This document shows, piece by piece, positions 19,514 to 29,070 of a stretch of 64,000 nucleotides of DNA (position 1 is its first letter; the number at the start of each line of letters is the position of its first letter). A model generated the notes under the pieces. That model saw nothing but the letters and a program-made list of their open reading frames with translations. It was not told the origin of the DNA and made no database searches. Both the position numbers and the translations under genes were made by a program. The stretch spans positions 1-64,000 of the forward strand of contig NZ_JAAIIF010000003.1 in the NCBI RefSeq assembly GCF_012932675.1, read 5' to 3'. Origin of the DNA: Bifidobacterium erythrocebi. Its GTDB lineage: Bacteria > Actinomycetota > Actinomycetes > Actinomycetales > Bifidobacteriaceae.

Positions 19514-22500
19514 ATGCGCAAAGTGCGATTCGCCTTGCAGAACCATGTCTGGCGGGGACTCGTCGCCGTTGTGGCGGCGTGCTCCATCGTCGTATCCGTA
19601 GTAGCTGCGGCAGGTGGCGTTATGAACCATAGCGCCCAGGCCAGCGAGACCGGTGCCGCGCCTGCGGACATGACGGAATGGATCACCGGCGTGCGGCTCC
19701 AGTACAAGAACGAGAAGGGCGAATGGGTCGAGCTGAAGGACGGCGCGACGCTGACGCAAGGCGCTTCCATCGACTTCGATATGGCCTGGCACATCCCATC
19801 CGGCGGCCTGGTGGACGCCGACGGCAACCCGACGACCTCGATGAGCTATTCGCTCGGCAAGAACATCAGCATCGAAAGCAAGCTTTCCGGACGCGTGTTC
19901 GAAGGCGGCGAGCCGGTAGGCACCTACACGATCGGCACCGACGGCACCATCACCATCGACTATTACCCCGAATTCGCGCGAAAGAACTGGCCGACCGACA
20001 AGGGCGGTGACGGCGAAAGCATCGACGGCAGCCTCTCGTTCGAGGGCTCCGCGCAGATGACGGAAAACAACGAATACGAGGATTTCCAGCTGCCCATCGG
20101 CAGCGGGCAGACCATCACCGTCCACCAGAAGCGCAAGTACGATCTGAACGTCAGCAAAAGCGTCGTCAGTCAGGACAGGTCGACCGGCAAGGTCGTCTAT
20201 TCCGTCGTGGTCGATAGCAGCTACGGCACTCCGTAGGACGTGACCCTGAACGATGTCATGACCGGAAACGGCGGGCACGGTCAGGTTCTTGCCGATATAG
20301 ACTCCTTCAAGGTCGTCGATGCGAACGGCAACGAGGTCGCGGTCTCCAAGCCGCAGGAAGGCGCCTCCGACTTCAGCCTGACACTGCCCAAGATGGCAAG
20401 CGGGCAACGGTACGTCATCACCTACACCACGACGTTCGAGGATTTCTCGAAGACCGCCGACATCTCCGGCAACAACACGGCGACCGCCTCGTCCGGCAAC
20501 GACTATCAGGACAGCGCCAAAGCGAACGTGACCTTCGACAGCACCAAGCCGGACATCAGTAAAACCGCCGGCGAACTCGACGCGGACGGCAACCGCACCT
20601 GGACCATCACGGTCAACTCGGCCGGCATGGATGTCAACGGCTGGACGCTGACGGACGTGCTGGGCAACGGCATGAGCATGGCCGGCAACGACGGCAAGGT
20701 GACCATCACCACGTCGGACGGAACCTCCTTCAAGACGACGCTGCCGTACACCTTCGGCACGAACGCCAAAGACACGAACACGTCCGCACGCTATACGATC
20801 ACGTACTCCACTCGCTTCGACGGCCAGTACAAGAACGAGACCAACAAGGCGTTCATCACCCCTCCCGGCGGGCAGGCCGGATCATGTTCCGGCACATGCG
20901 CCTCCACCGGCGAGGTGAGCGTGCCGGGCGAAGGCTCCAACGCCTTGGAGAAAACCGGTCAGACCGTTCCCGGCAGCGAGACCGGCACGACCGTGGACTA
21001 TCTGTGGACCGCGAAAATCGAAGCCAACGCCTCCGACATCACCGGCCCGTGGACGTTCACCGACACGTTGAGCGACAGCACCGAAGGCTGGTACGGTGCC
21101 AAGCAGACCATGCTCTCCTCCAAGCAGGAACTGAAGGAAGCCGTGCTGAGCGCGTTCTCCGATGCCGGCGTGGCCATGAAGGCCGACGATCTGACGGTCT
21201 CGGTCACGGATGGCGGGTTCACCGTCACCTCGAACAAGACGATTCCCAAGGGAACCGTGGCGCGCTTCCAGTACCGTTCCCGCGCCACGCTGCCGAACAA
21301 GAACCTCGCTGATTGGATCTACCAGGGCGGCTACGGGTATTCGAATACGATCAAGCTGGGCTCGCTGCAGGCCACGGGCACGATGTGCTACAAGCCGGTC
21401 AAGGACACCGAGATCTCCAAGCTGAACGATACGTACGGCCATTCGTGGGACATGCCCACCGACAAGCGCGAGTACAAGCTGGGCGACGTTCCCTACTACA
21501 CGGATGCCAACGGCGCCAAGCGGCGCGTGCTGTCGTGGCGCATCAAGACAAGGATCAGCACCGGTTCCACGGGCGTGAGCATCGTCGATCAGCTGCCGAA
21601 GGGCCTGACCTTGCTTGATGGCGCGCAGTCGGTGTACTTCGACAATTCCACCGGCACGAAAACGGTCAACGGACTGGGCGTCGGCGTGCTGAAGGACGGC
21701 GAATCGGACGGCACATTGAGCCTGCAGGATTTCAGCTTCAATGGGAATTCCGGCACGGCATCCCTTGCCTTCGGCGGCAGGACCTACCAGCTCAAGGCGA
21801 GCATCGGCAGCGACGAGAGCCAGCAGACCATCACCATCGATCTGCCGGATGCTTTGGTGAAGGCCATCGGCACCGCGACACTGAACGTCGAGGTCCGGGC
21901 GGTCATCAACGAGACACAGTTCCCCGAAGAACTGCTGGTGCAGCACGATTACGACAACACCGCGACCATCCGCTACACCAACGGTGGCCAGGAGCACTCG
22001 AAATCCGCCGACCAGCAGCAGAACGTCTACTCGGACGCCATGGCCGATCTGATCGCCAAGGATGGTCAGGCTGAGCAGGACAACAACCGCATCACCTACA
22101 CGCTGACCGTCAACCCGGAAGCCCGGTGCCTCACCGCAACGGACGCCAAAACGGGTGACACCTGCGTCCCCGTGACTTTCACGGTCAAGGACGAGGCCAC
22201 CTACAGCCACTACGGCGCGTGGAACAATGCGAGCAACAGCCAGGACATGGTGATGCGACTGGTCCCCGGCAGCGCGAAGGTGTATGAGATCGGGCCGGGA
22301 TGCACCCGGTACGACCGCTCGAAGTGCGTGGCGCTCGACCCCCAGTCGTATACGCAGACCTACACCAGCGACCACAGCGATCCCACGGCATACAAGGAGC
22401 AGCTGAGCTTCGAACTGGCCAACTGCAAGGGCTACCTGATCTCGTACACCTACGAGTATTCGGGCAAATCGGTCGGCGCACAGCTCGTAGTGGATAACAG

Positions 22501-23089
22501 CGCCACCGTCTTCGGACGGGTCGCCAAGCGCAACGGCATCCAGACCGCCATCAAGAAGCATTCCGCCACCTCGTACACCATCGGCCTGTCCGTCTACAAG
22601 GTGAACGAGGAGAACGAATCCGAATTCATCCCCGGCGCGACATTCGATCTGTACGGCTATACGTCCGACGGCACGTGGGAGAAGCTGTCCGGCAGCATCG
22701 TCAGCGGTGCGGACGGCAAGCTTTCCGGGTACGGTGCCGCGAACCTGACCTACAACCGCGCATACAAGCTGGTCGAGACCCAGGCGCCGAGCGGATGGAC
22801 GGTGAACACCAAGCCGCTGTATTTCGTGATTGTTCCGGAAACCACGGGCAAATACCCCGAACTGTACCCTGCGGACACGAAGGATATACGGTTCGTGCAG
22901 AACAACGGCATCCTCTACTTCACGGACAAGAGGGAGACGCCGATGCTGCCCGCGACCGGCGGTGAAGGCGTGAACGGCATCATGGCCGGAGGCGCGCTGC
23001 TGGCGGCGGCGGCCTGCCTGGGACTTGCCGTGGCGAACACCGTCAAAACGCGCAGGGCGGCCGACGATAGCGAGGTGATCGGACGATGA
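19514..23089 (+). pseudogene. Large LPXTG cell-wall adhesin/pilin interrupted by an in-frame amber codon
   Basis: One frame of 1,192 codons with TAG at 20234-20236 (codon 241). Before it lie a signal peptide (hydrophobic core LVAVVAACSIVVSVVAAA) and a first surface domain. After it, in the same frame, come repeated isopeptide/DUF11-like domains, a CnaB/SpaA-type domain near the C-terminus (FIPGATFDLYGYTSDG, LVETQAPSGWT), then MLPATGG, a hydrophobic helix and a basic tail, the sortase sorting signal. The stop falls inside a domain: SSYGTP before it and DVTLNDVMTG after it align with NSAGMDVNGWTLTDVLGNG in the next repeat. As written, the product is a 240-aa secreted fragment with no anchor. 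The downstream GTG at 20240 has no usable ribosome-binding site or signal peptide. A single CAG-to-TAG change would explain it; sequencing error or read-through are alternatives. Confidence 0.85.
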
Positions 23090-24138
23090 AACTGACTAAG
23101 GGACATAACATGGCGGTCGGTACGGGCATCTCGGCATGGGCCCGATTCCGGAAGCACCTTGCGGCCGTTGCCGTCTGCCTTGCCGCATGCGCGGGCCTGT
23201 TTCTTGGGGCTCCGGCAGCAGGAACCGCTTTCGCGGCCGAAACGACCGCGAATGGTGATGCAGCCGGGAATGCAGCCGACGGTCGTATCACGTTGGAATA
23301 CCGCTACCAGGGCAACAACGTCGTCGGGGCCACGGTGAGCCTGTACCGCGTGGCCGATTGGAACGGCAAAGGAACGTTCAGCCTCACCGGCGCCTTCTCC
23401 GGCGTGGACTACGACTGGGACGGCCTGATGGGCCAGCTTGCGGCATCGACTGCAGGCGGGCACCCCGATGCCTCCGCATTCCAGACCGCGGCCACCACCC
23501 TCGGCGCGTACGCCAAGGCGCGGAATATCGAGCCGACGCGCAACGGCGTCATCTACGATTCCGGCGCATCCTTCGGTGGGCTGGGCAAGGGGCTGTACCT
23601 CATCATGTTCGACCGCTACGCCGATACGCAGGTCCGCTGCGGTGCCTCGGCAAGCCTGGTGTCATTGCCGTTCAACGACAGCGGGAACCTCGTCTCCGAG
23701 GTCACGGTGCAGGCCAAGAACGATTGCGTCCCCGCGCCGCATGCGCCGAAGACCACGCGGCTCAGCGTGCGCAAGGTCTGGAACAAGGACGACGCGCGCT
23801 CGCGTCCATCATCCATCACCGTGACCCTGCTCAAGGACGGTACGCCGGCGGGCACCGTCGCCCTGACCGCAGCCGGCGGGTGGAAGCACAGCTGGACCGG
23901 TCTGAGCGGCGACCACGACTGGACCGCGGTGGAAACCTCCGTGCCGGACGGCTATACGGTGGCCATCGATCGCAACGGCACCGACCTGACCATCACCAAT
24001 ACGGGTGGCGGGCATGCCGCAACCAACGGGAACATCGCCAGAACCGGCGTGGACGCGATGCCCGTGGTGCTGGCGGTGATGGCCGCGGCCGCGATCGCCC
24101 TGCCGGTGCTGATCGTGGTCAAGGCAAGGCGCGAATAG
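23086..24138 (+). CDS. Pilin-like surface protein with a CnaB domain and atypical sorting signal
   Basis: A 350-aa exported protein overlapping the adhesin stop (ATGA), so probably co-translated. Order: signal peptide (AAVAVCLAACAGLFLGAPAAGTAFA), an N-terminal pilin-like domain with LYRVADWNGKGTFSLTGAF, a CnaB domain (about 225-305: TTRLSVRKVWNKDD, VETSVPDGYTV), then IARTG, a hydrophobic helix and KARRE. The pattern is that of a sortase substrate, but IARTG replaces LPXTG. It resembles the minor or basal pilin of bifidobacterial sortase-dependent pili. No sortase gene follows. A second in-frame ATG at 23110 may be the real start. Confidence 0.75.
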   Translation: MKLTKGHNMAVGTGISAWARFRKHLAAVAVCLAACAGLFLGAPAAGTAFAAETTANGDAAGNAADGRITLEYRYQGNNVVGATVSLYRVADWNGKGTFSLTGAFSGVDYDWDGLMGQLAASTAGGHPDASAFQTAATTLGAYAKARNIEPTRNGVIYDSGASFGGLGKGLYLIMFDRYADTQVRCGASASLVSLPFNDSGNLVSEVTVQAKNDCVPAPHAPKTTRLSVRKVWNKDDARSRPSSITVTLLKDGTPAGTVALTAAGGWKHSWTGLSGDHDWTAVETSVPDGYTVAIDRNGTDLTITNTGGGHAATNGNIARTGVDAMPVVLAVMAAAAIALPVLIVVKARRE

Positions 24139-24439
24139 CGCTCGCCGCACCGGGCGATCGGTATGAAGACGATGGAACGGATGACGGCGGATGAAGGCAA
24201 TTGTGAAGATTTTTGCAAAAATCCCATGGCATCGTATTCATCGTGCCAATGCGACATCCCCTTGGAGTAAATATGTCTGCGTAAATTGTCGTTCGAATTT
24301 GTTGTAACCATAATTGAGTACCTTTCCGGGAAGGCCGTGCGTCTGGCGCGAGACCGGCTGAAACGTATGTTTTCGGCGAAATCACGGCATTTCGATGCCG
24401 GCCGTGTGCACTCCCCGGAAAACCTGAAAGGGTTGGATC
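24139..24439. other. Intergenic region with a 16-bp perfect palindrome
   Basis: The 300 nt between the pilin and the HTH gene contain GATTTTTGCAAAAATC at 24208-24223, a perfect 16-bp palindrome without a loop, which suits a dimeric DNA-binding protein better than a terminator. No clear terminator for the pilin operon and no gene were found here. The segment is AT-rich. Confidence 0.45.
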
Positions 24440-25084
24440 ATGGCGACAGCACATAGCCTGTTCACGTTGAAGGAAGCGTCATACCTGCAATCCTTGCCCG
24501 CCGTGAAGCGTGTGACGGCCACCCGCATCACCTATGAGGAGTCGTTCAAGGTGGAGTGCGTGCGGTGATACCTGCAAGGCGAGTCGGCGCGGAAGATCTT
24601 CCGTGAGGCAGGCCTGGACCCGATGCTGATCGGGGAGAAGCGCGTCGAGCGTTGCATCGCCCGGTGGAAGACCACGAAATCCATCGTGGACGCCGCCATC
24701 GAGCGCGAAGGACTGCTGAACAGCGCGGCCACGGGAAGCGCCGAAGGACGCAGGGAATCCGAGCGCGTGAACATGCAGGCGTTGCTGGACAGCTACGACA
24801 TCGCCAATGCGGCGTTCGCGGCGGTCAGTGACAACAAGAAGGAACGCGAGATATTCGACGTGCGCGACCTCATCATCTATCAGCAGGCGCAGCAGATCAG
24901 CTTCCTGCAGAACCGCATCGCCGGCCTGCTCGGCGCTTCGGAGCCGGAGCGCAATGCCGGGCGTAGGCCGGAGCGCACGGCCAACGAGCAGGGGCTTGTC
25001 GAATGGGAGCGTATCGGTGCCGGCCTTCCCGGAAAAGAGGAGGGCCAGACGGCGCCTCTTCTCGCAGCGACGTTTAGTGCCTGA
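24440..25084 (+). pseudogene. Helix-turn-helix domain protein interrupted by an in-frame opal codon
   Basis: ATG at 24440 with GAAAGGG 7 nt upstream opens a frame of 215 codons with TGA at 24566-24568 (codon 43). The N part ends RITYEESFKVECVR and continues after the stop as YLQGESARKIFREAGLDPML, together an HTH of the sort seen in transposase OrfA-like and standalone HTH proteins. Residues 65-213 are polar, with a likely coiled coil (about 130-165) and no catalytic motif. CGA-to-TGA would explain the stop. It lies after the pilin genes and may be a regulator of the locus or a mobile-element remnant; this is not resolved. Confidence 0.65.
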
Positions 25085-25099
25085 TGCACAATAGAGACC

Positions 25100-25981
25100 A
25101 TGGCATCCAAAGGAAAACCCTCGCCGCGTTCGGCGGTCAAGCCGCTCAGCGACGAACAAGTCGCCCGGCTCGCACAGCGGCATCATCTTGTGGAACCCCT
25201 GCACGATCTGCCAAATGAGCCGCGCACCGTCAACGAGGCGGAAATCGCCGCCCAGAACCCCAAAGCGACCCGGCGTCTGCTCACCGGTTGCGACATCGTG
25301 CTGCGCAACCGCAGCAAGGTGCGCGCATGGGGATTGGAAAACGTTCCGCAAACCGGCCCCTTCATCACCGCGGCCACGCACGTGACCATGTACGACGTGT
25401 TCGTGCCGATGGTGTCCCTGTTCCATCAAGGACGGCGCCCGCGCTATATGGCCAAGGCCGAAATGGCGAAATGGCCCGTGATCGGCAAATGGTTCCAGGC
25501 CGTCGGCCTGCAGCCGGTGCGCCGACGCAGCGGCCAGGCCCGCGCCATCGAAGAGACCTCCGTCGAAATCCTCACCTCCGGACGCCCGCTCACCGTCTGG
25601 CCCGAAGGCACCCTGACCCGCGACCCGCAGAAATGGCCCATGAGCATGAAGAACGGTGTGGGCATCATCGCGCTGGAGGCCTCGCGCCGAACTGGCAAGC
25701 AGATCCCGCTGTTCTGCGCGGTGACATGGGGCGCCGCAAGCATCAACCAGTGGTGGCCGTGGCCGCGCAAGAACGTGGTGATGTGCTACGACACCCGGCT
25801 CGACTACTCGGATCTGCTGGAACACCAGGATTCATGGGGCGAATGGCCAAGTGAACAGGACGCCGACGAGCTCACCCGCCGCATCCGCGTGCGCATGACG
25901 CAGATCATGGAAGAGATCCGCGGCGAGAAGGCACCGGAAGGCTATTGGGATTTCCGCACGATGAAGCGGGTCACCGACTGA
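25100..25981 (+). CDS. plsC: 1-acyl-sn-glycerol-3-phosphate acyltransferase family protein
   Basis: A 293-aa membrane-associated acyltransferase that adds an acyl chain to lysophosphatidic acid. Family motifs: block I as THVTMYD (a variant of HX4D, residues about 94-99), block III as VWPEGTLTRD, and block IV around QIPLFCAVTWGA. There is an extra N-terminal basic stretch of about 60 residues. The ATG at 25100 lies 7 nt after CACAAT and lacks a Shine-Dalgarno, which suggests a leaderless start. gpsA, which makes glycerol-3-phosphate, follows, so the two fit phospholipid synthesis. Confidence 0.88.
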   Translation: MASKGKPSPRSAVKPLSDEQVARLAQRHHLVEPLHDLPNEPRTVNEAEIAAQNPKATRRLLTGCDIVLRNRSKVRAWGLENVPQTGPFITAATHVTMYDVFVPMVSLFHQGRRPRYMAKAEMAKWPVIGKWFQAVGLQPVRRRSGQARAIEETSVEILTSGRPLTVWPEGTLTRDPQKWPMSMKNGVGIIALEASRRTGKQIPLFCAVTWGAASINQWWPWPRKNVVMCYDTRLDYSDLLEHQDSWGEWPSEQDADELTRRIRVRMTQIMEEIRGEKAPEGYWDFRTMKRVTD

Positions 25982-26084
25982 TCCGCCGGAACACGGACTC
26001 ATGACGGCCGCCATGCCGGTTCCGCATGACCTAGAACAGATGTATCGTCAATACCGTTTGCGCGCAAGATAAGGAAGTAGATCA

Positions 26085-27083
26085 ATGACAAATGTGACCG
26101 TGCTGGGCGCCGGTGCATGGGGCACCGCCTTCGGGCAGGTGCTCGCCGATGCCGGCAACGATGTGACCATGTGGGCCATCGAGCCGGAAATCGTGGAAGG
26201 CATCCGCGACCATCACCATAATGGTGTGCGCCTTCCCGTAGTGGAACAGCTGCCCGCCAACATGACCGCCACCGGCGATCGCGCCGAAGCCGTCAAGGAT
26301 GCCGAGATCATCGTGGTGGCCATCGCCGCCCAGTTCGCCCGCGTGGCCCTGGCCGATTTCAAGGGCCTGATCCCGCAGGACGCGATCGTGGTGAGCCTGA
26401 TGAAGGGCATCGAACGCGGCACCAACAAGCGCATGGACGAGGTCGTGCGCGAATCGCTCGACCTGGACGCCGAGCATTTCGCGGCCGTATCCGGTCCGAA
26501 CCTGTCGAAGGAGATCGCCATGCGTCAGCCGGCGGCTACCGTGGTCGGCTGCGCGAATCTCGACAATGCGGAAAAGGTCGCCCGTGCCTGCACCACCGAC
26601 TATTTCAAGGCGTTCATCACCACCGACGTGATTGGTCTGGAAATGTGCGGCAGCCTGAAGAACGTGGTCGCGCTCGCCGTGGGCATGGCCCGTGGCGCCG
26701 GCTACGGCGAGAACACCGCGGCCATGATCGAGACCCGCGGACTGGCGGAACTCACCGCGTTGGGAGAGGCCGCCGGGGCCGACCCGAAGACGTTCGCCGG
26801 CCTGGCCGGCGTGGGCGATCTCATCGCCACCTGCGGTTCCCCGCTGAGCCGCAACTACACCTTCGGTTCCAACCTGGGCAAGGGCATGAGCCCCGACGAG
26901 GCGGCCAAGGTGAGCAACGGCGTCGCCGAGGGCGTGCCGACCACGGCAGCCGTGGTGGCATTGGGCAAGCAGTACGGCGTTCCCACTCCGCTGGCCAGCG
27001 CCATGAACCGTGTACTTGAAGAAGGCATCTCCTGCGCCGACATGCTGGCGCAGCTCTTCGACGGCAACATCACCGCCGAGTGA
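26085..27083 (+). CDS. gpsA: Glycerol-3-phosphate dehydrogenase [NAD(P)+]
   Basis: A 332-aa cytoplasmic enzyme reducing dihydroxyacetone phosphate to sn-glycerol-3-phosphate for phospholipids. The N-terminal Rossmann motif is GAGAWGTAFGQVLAD; AVSGPNLSKEIA and the substrate-site segment CGSLKNVVALAVGM with its conserved Lys follow. AAGGAAG 7 nt upstream supports the ATG. The next gene, ddl, starts 16 nt after the stop; gpsA-ddl pairing is common in actinobacteria. Confidence 0.96.
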   Translation: MTNVTVLGAGAWGTAFGQVLADAGNDVTMWAIEPEIVEGIRDHHHNGVRLPVVEQLPANMTATGDRAEAVKDAEIIVVAIAAQFARVALADFKGLIPQDAIVVSLMKGIERGTNKRMDEVVRESLDLDAEHFAAVSGPNLSKEIAMRQPAATVVGCANLDNAEKVARACTTDYFKAFITTDVIGLEMCGSLKNVVALAVGMARGAGYGENTAAMIETRGLAELTALGEAAGADPKTFAGLAGVGDLIATCGSPLSRNYTFGSNLGKGMSPDEAAKVSNGVAEGVPTTAAVVALGKQYGVPTPLASAMNRVLEEGISCADMLAQLFDGNITAE

Positions 27084-27099
27084 AAGGAACGAAAGGAAT

Positions 27100-28233
27100 A
27101 TGGCTAAGAAACGCATCATGGTGCTGTACGGCGGTCGCGCCGACGAGCATTCCATCTCCTGCATCTCCACTGCCGGCGTACTGAACGCGATCGACACCGA
27201 CCGCTTCGACGTGGTCCCCGTGGGCATCACCAAAACCGGCCAGTGGATCGTCGGCGGCGAGGACCCGCGCGGTTGGAACCTTGACGGCGGCAAGCTGCCG
27301 GAGGTCGTCGCCATGCCCGGGTCGCGCGCAGTCACGCTGGACGTCTCCCGTGGCCAGGACGGCTTCTTCGCGGATGATCCCGACCAGCCGGACCACGTGA
27401 TCTCCCTTGGCCATATCGATGCCGTATTCCCCGTGCTGCACGGCGTGTACGGCGAGGACGGCACCGTGCAGGGCCTGCTGGAAATGATGGGCGTGCCGTA
27501 CGTCGGGTGCGGCGTGTTCGCATCCGCGGCCTGCATGGACAAGCATTACACCAAGATCGTGCTGAATGCGGCGGGCATCCCCACCGCGCCCGGCGTCATG
27601 GTCGACGCTCGCCGTGCCACGGGCGAATCGGCGTACGAGGCTGTGAAGAAGGCCAAGCTGGAGTACCCGCTGTTCGTCAAGCCGTCGCGCGCCGGATCCA
27701 GCTTCGGTGTGACCAAGGTCGAGCAGAACGACGACGAGCAGGCGCGGATCGCCGACCTGGGAGCCGCAGTGGCCGAAGCCGGCAAGCATGACTGGAAGGT
27801 GCTCATCGAGCAGGGCATCGATGCGCGCGAGATCGAATGCGCCGTGCTGTGCGCCGCGCCCGGCGACGAGCCCGAGGCCAGCTGGCCCGGCGAGATCGTG
27901 CTGGACCACCGCGATCAGGGCGATGATCAGTTCTACGATTTTGACTCCAAGTACATGGATTCCTCCGCATCGCATGTGGAGGTGCCGGCGAACCTCCCTG
28001 TGAGCGTGCTGGAGGATGTGCGCGATGTGGCACGTCGCGCCTTCGCCGCGGTCGACGGCGCGGGTCTGAGCCGCGTCGACACGTTCGTCACCCCGGATGG
28101 CACCGTGATGGTCAACGAAATCAACACCATGCCGGGATTCACCCCGATCTCCATGTATCCCAAGGCCTGGGAGGCTTCCGGCATCGGCTACACCGAGCTC
28201 ATCACCCGTCTGATCGAGGGCGTGCTGCGCTGA
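27100..28233 (+). CDS. ddl: D-alanine--D-alanine ligase
   Basis: A 377-aa ATP-grasp ligase that makes D-Ala-D-Ala for peptidoglycan. Seen: N-terminal LYGGRADEHSIS, HGVYGEDGTVQGLLEMMGVPYVG, GYPLFVKPSRAGSSFGVTKV-like ATP-site region (here EYPLFVKPSRAGSSFGVTK), and the Mg-binding end NEINTMPGFTPISMYP. The ATG at 27100 has GAAAGGAA just upstream. Co-directional with gpsA, 16-nt gap, likely one operon. Confidence 0.96.
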   Translation: MAKKRIMVLYGGRADEHSISCISTAGVLNAIDTDRFDVVPVGITKTGQWIVGGEDPRGWNLDGGKLPEVVAMPGSRAVTLDVSRGQDGFFADDPDQPDHVISLGHIDAVFPVLHGVYGEDGTVQGLLEMMGVPYVGCGVFASAACMDKHYTKIVLNAAGIPTAPGVMVDARRATGESAYEAVKKAKLEYPLFVKPSRAGSSFGVTKVEQNDDEQARIADLGAAVAEAGKHDWKVLIEQGIDAREIECAVLCAAPGDEPEASWPGEIVLDHRDQGDDQFYDFDSKYMDSSASHVEVPANLPVSVLEDVRDVARRAFAAVDGAGLSRVDTFVTPDGTVMVNEINTMPGFTPISMYPKAWEASGIGYTELITRLIEGVLR

Positions 28234-28289
28234 GCGGACGGCAATACGCCCGGCGATGCGGCTGCAAGCCGTAGGAGCGAATGAAGATG

Positions 28290-28329
28290 ATTGAGGCGTG
28301 CGCCCGGGAAACCGGGCACACGCCTCAAT
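28290..28329. terminator. Hairpin between convergent ddl and TetR genes
   Basis: An 18-bp stem (28290-28307 with 28312-28329) and GAAA loop. The single irregular pair is A-C on the plus strand but G-U on the minus strand. No long U-run follows on either side, so termination is likely but not certain. Confidence 0.6.
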
Positions 28330-28371
28330 TGGTATTCGTAGAGTCCGTGATGCGCGGCGATGCTTCGAGCG

Positions 28372-29001
28372 CTATTCGCCGGCCTTTCCGGCAGGCTTGC
28401 CCGACGGCAGGCAGTTCTCCAACAGCAGGTCGTACACCCTGGTGGCGATCGCAGTGGCATCTTTGTCGGCAAGCACTTCGCTGCCATGCGTCTCGCTCAT
28501 GTGCAGCCACCGGTTCAAAATGCCCATGATGCCGCCGACGATGAAGTCCATCATGAGGTCGGTGCGCGGATCGACGTCCTCGGGTTCGCGCGACAGCACC
28601 TCCAGCAGAGCCTCACGCTCGTTGTCGTGGAACGCCTGGTAGAGTACGGGGTCGGTGTTCGGACCGACGATCATGGTCAGTCGGGCCGTGCGCTTGCGTT
28701 CCTCCTCGGTGGAGATGAGCTCGCCGACGTGCTTGCGCCAATGCTGCAGGTCGGGCACCTTGCCTGCGCCGCCGCTCTGCGCCAACGGGGAGCGGTTCAC
28801 CTCATCATGAATGGCGCGATAGGCAAGATCGTCGAGTTTGTTGAAATGATAGTAGAACGAATTGCGATTCACGTTCGCCTTGCGGACGATATCGGTGACG
28901 GTGATGTTTCGGTATTTGCGTTCGCTCAGTAGCTGCCAGAAGGTGTCGATCATGCGTTGCATGGCCGACGGGGTGTCGCAATCAAGACGAGGACGGGGCA
29001 T
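28372..29001 (-). CDS. TetR/AcrR family transcriptional regulator
   Basis: A 209-aa regulator. The N-terminal HTH is clear: RMIDTFWQLLSERKYRNITVTDIVRKANVNRNSFYYHFNKLDDL. The C-terminal ligand domain is family-variable; the inducer cannot be told. ATG at 29001 has AAAGGAGC 5 nt upstream; an upstream in-frame ATG at 29052 is not needed. A palindrome immediately upstream suggests autoregulation. It is co-directional with the DUF2974 hydrolase gene, which ends 70 nt before its start. Confidence 0.9.
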   Translation of the reverse strand: MPRPRLDCDTPSAMQRMIDTFWQLLSERKYRNITVTDIVRKANVNRNSFYYHFNKLDDLAYRAIHDEVNRSPLAQSGGAGKVPDLQHWRKHVGELISTEEERKRTARLTMIVGPNTDPVLYQAFHDNEREALLEVLSREPEDVDPRTDLMMDFIVGGIMGILNRWLHMSETHGSEVLADKDATAIATRVYDLLLENCLPSGKPAGKAGE

Positions 29002-29016
29002 CGTTGCTCCTTTTAA

Positions 29017-29030
29017 CAATGTGTCCATTG
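29017..29030. promoter_or_regulatory. Candidate TetR operator
   Basis: CAATG (29017-29021), 4 bp, CATTG (29026-29030), embedded in a wider imperfect TTAAC/GTTA symmetry, 16 nt upstream of the regulator start. The position between the promoter region and RBS fits autorepression. Confidence 0.4.
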
Positions 29031-29070
29031 AGTTATCATAACTAGGCACCAATCATACTAGTTGTTGGGA

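Noticed and set aside
20240..23089. Second half of the adhesin as a separate gene starting at GTG 20240
   Set aside because: It lacks a ribosome-binding site at a usable distance and a signal peptide, and starts inside a domain continuous with the upstream part.
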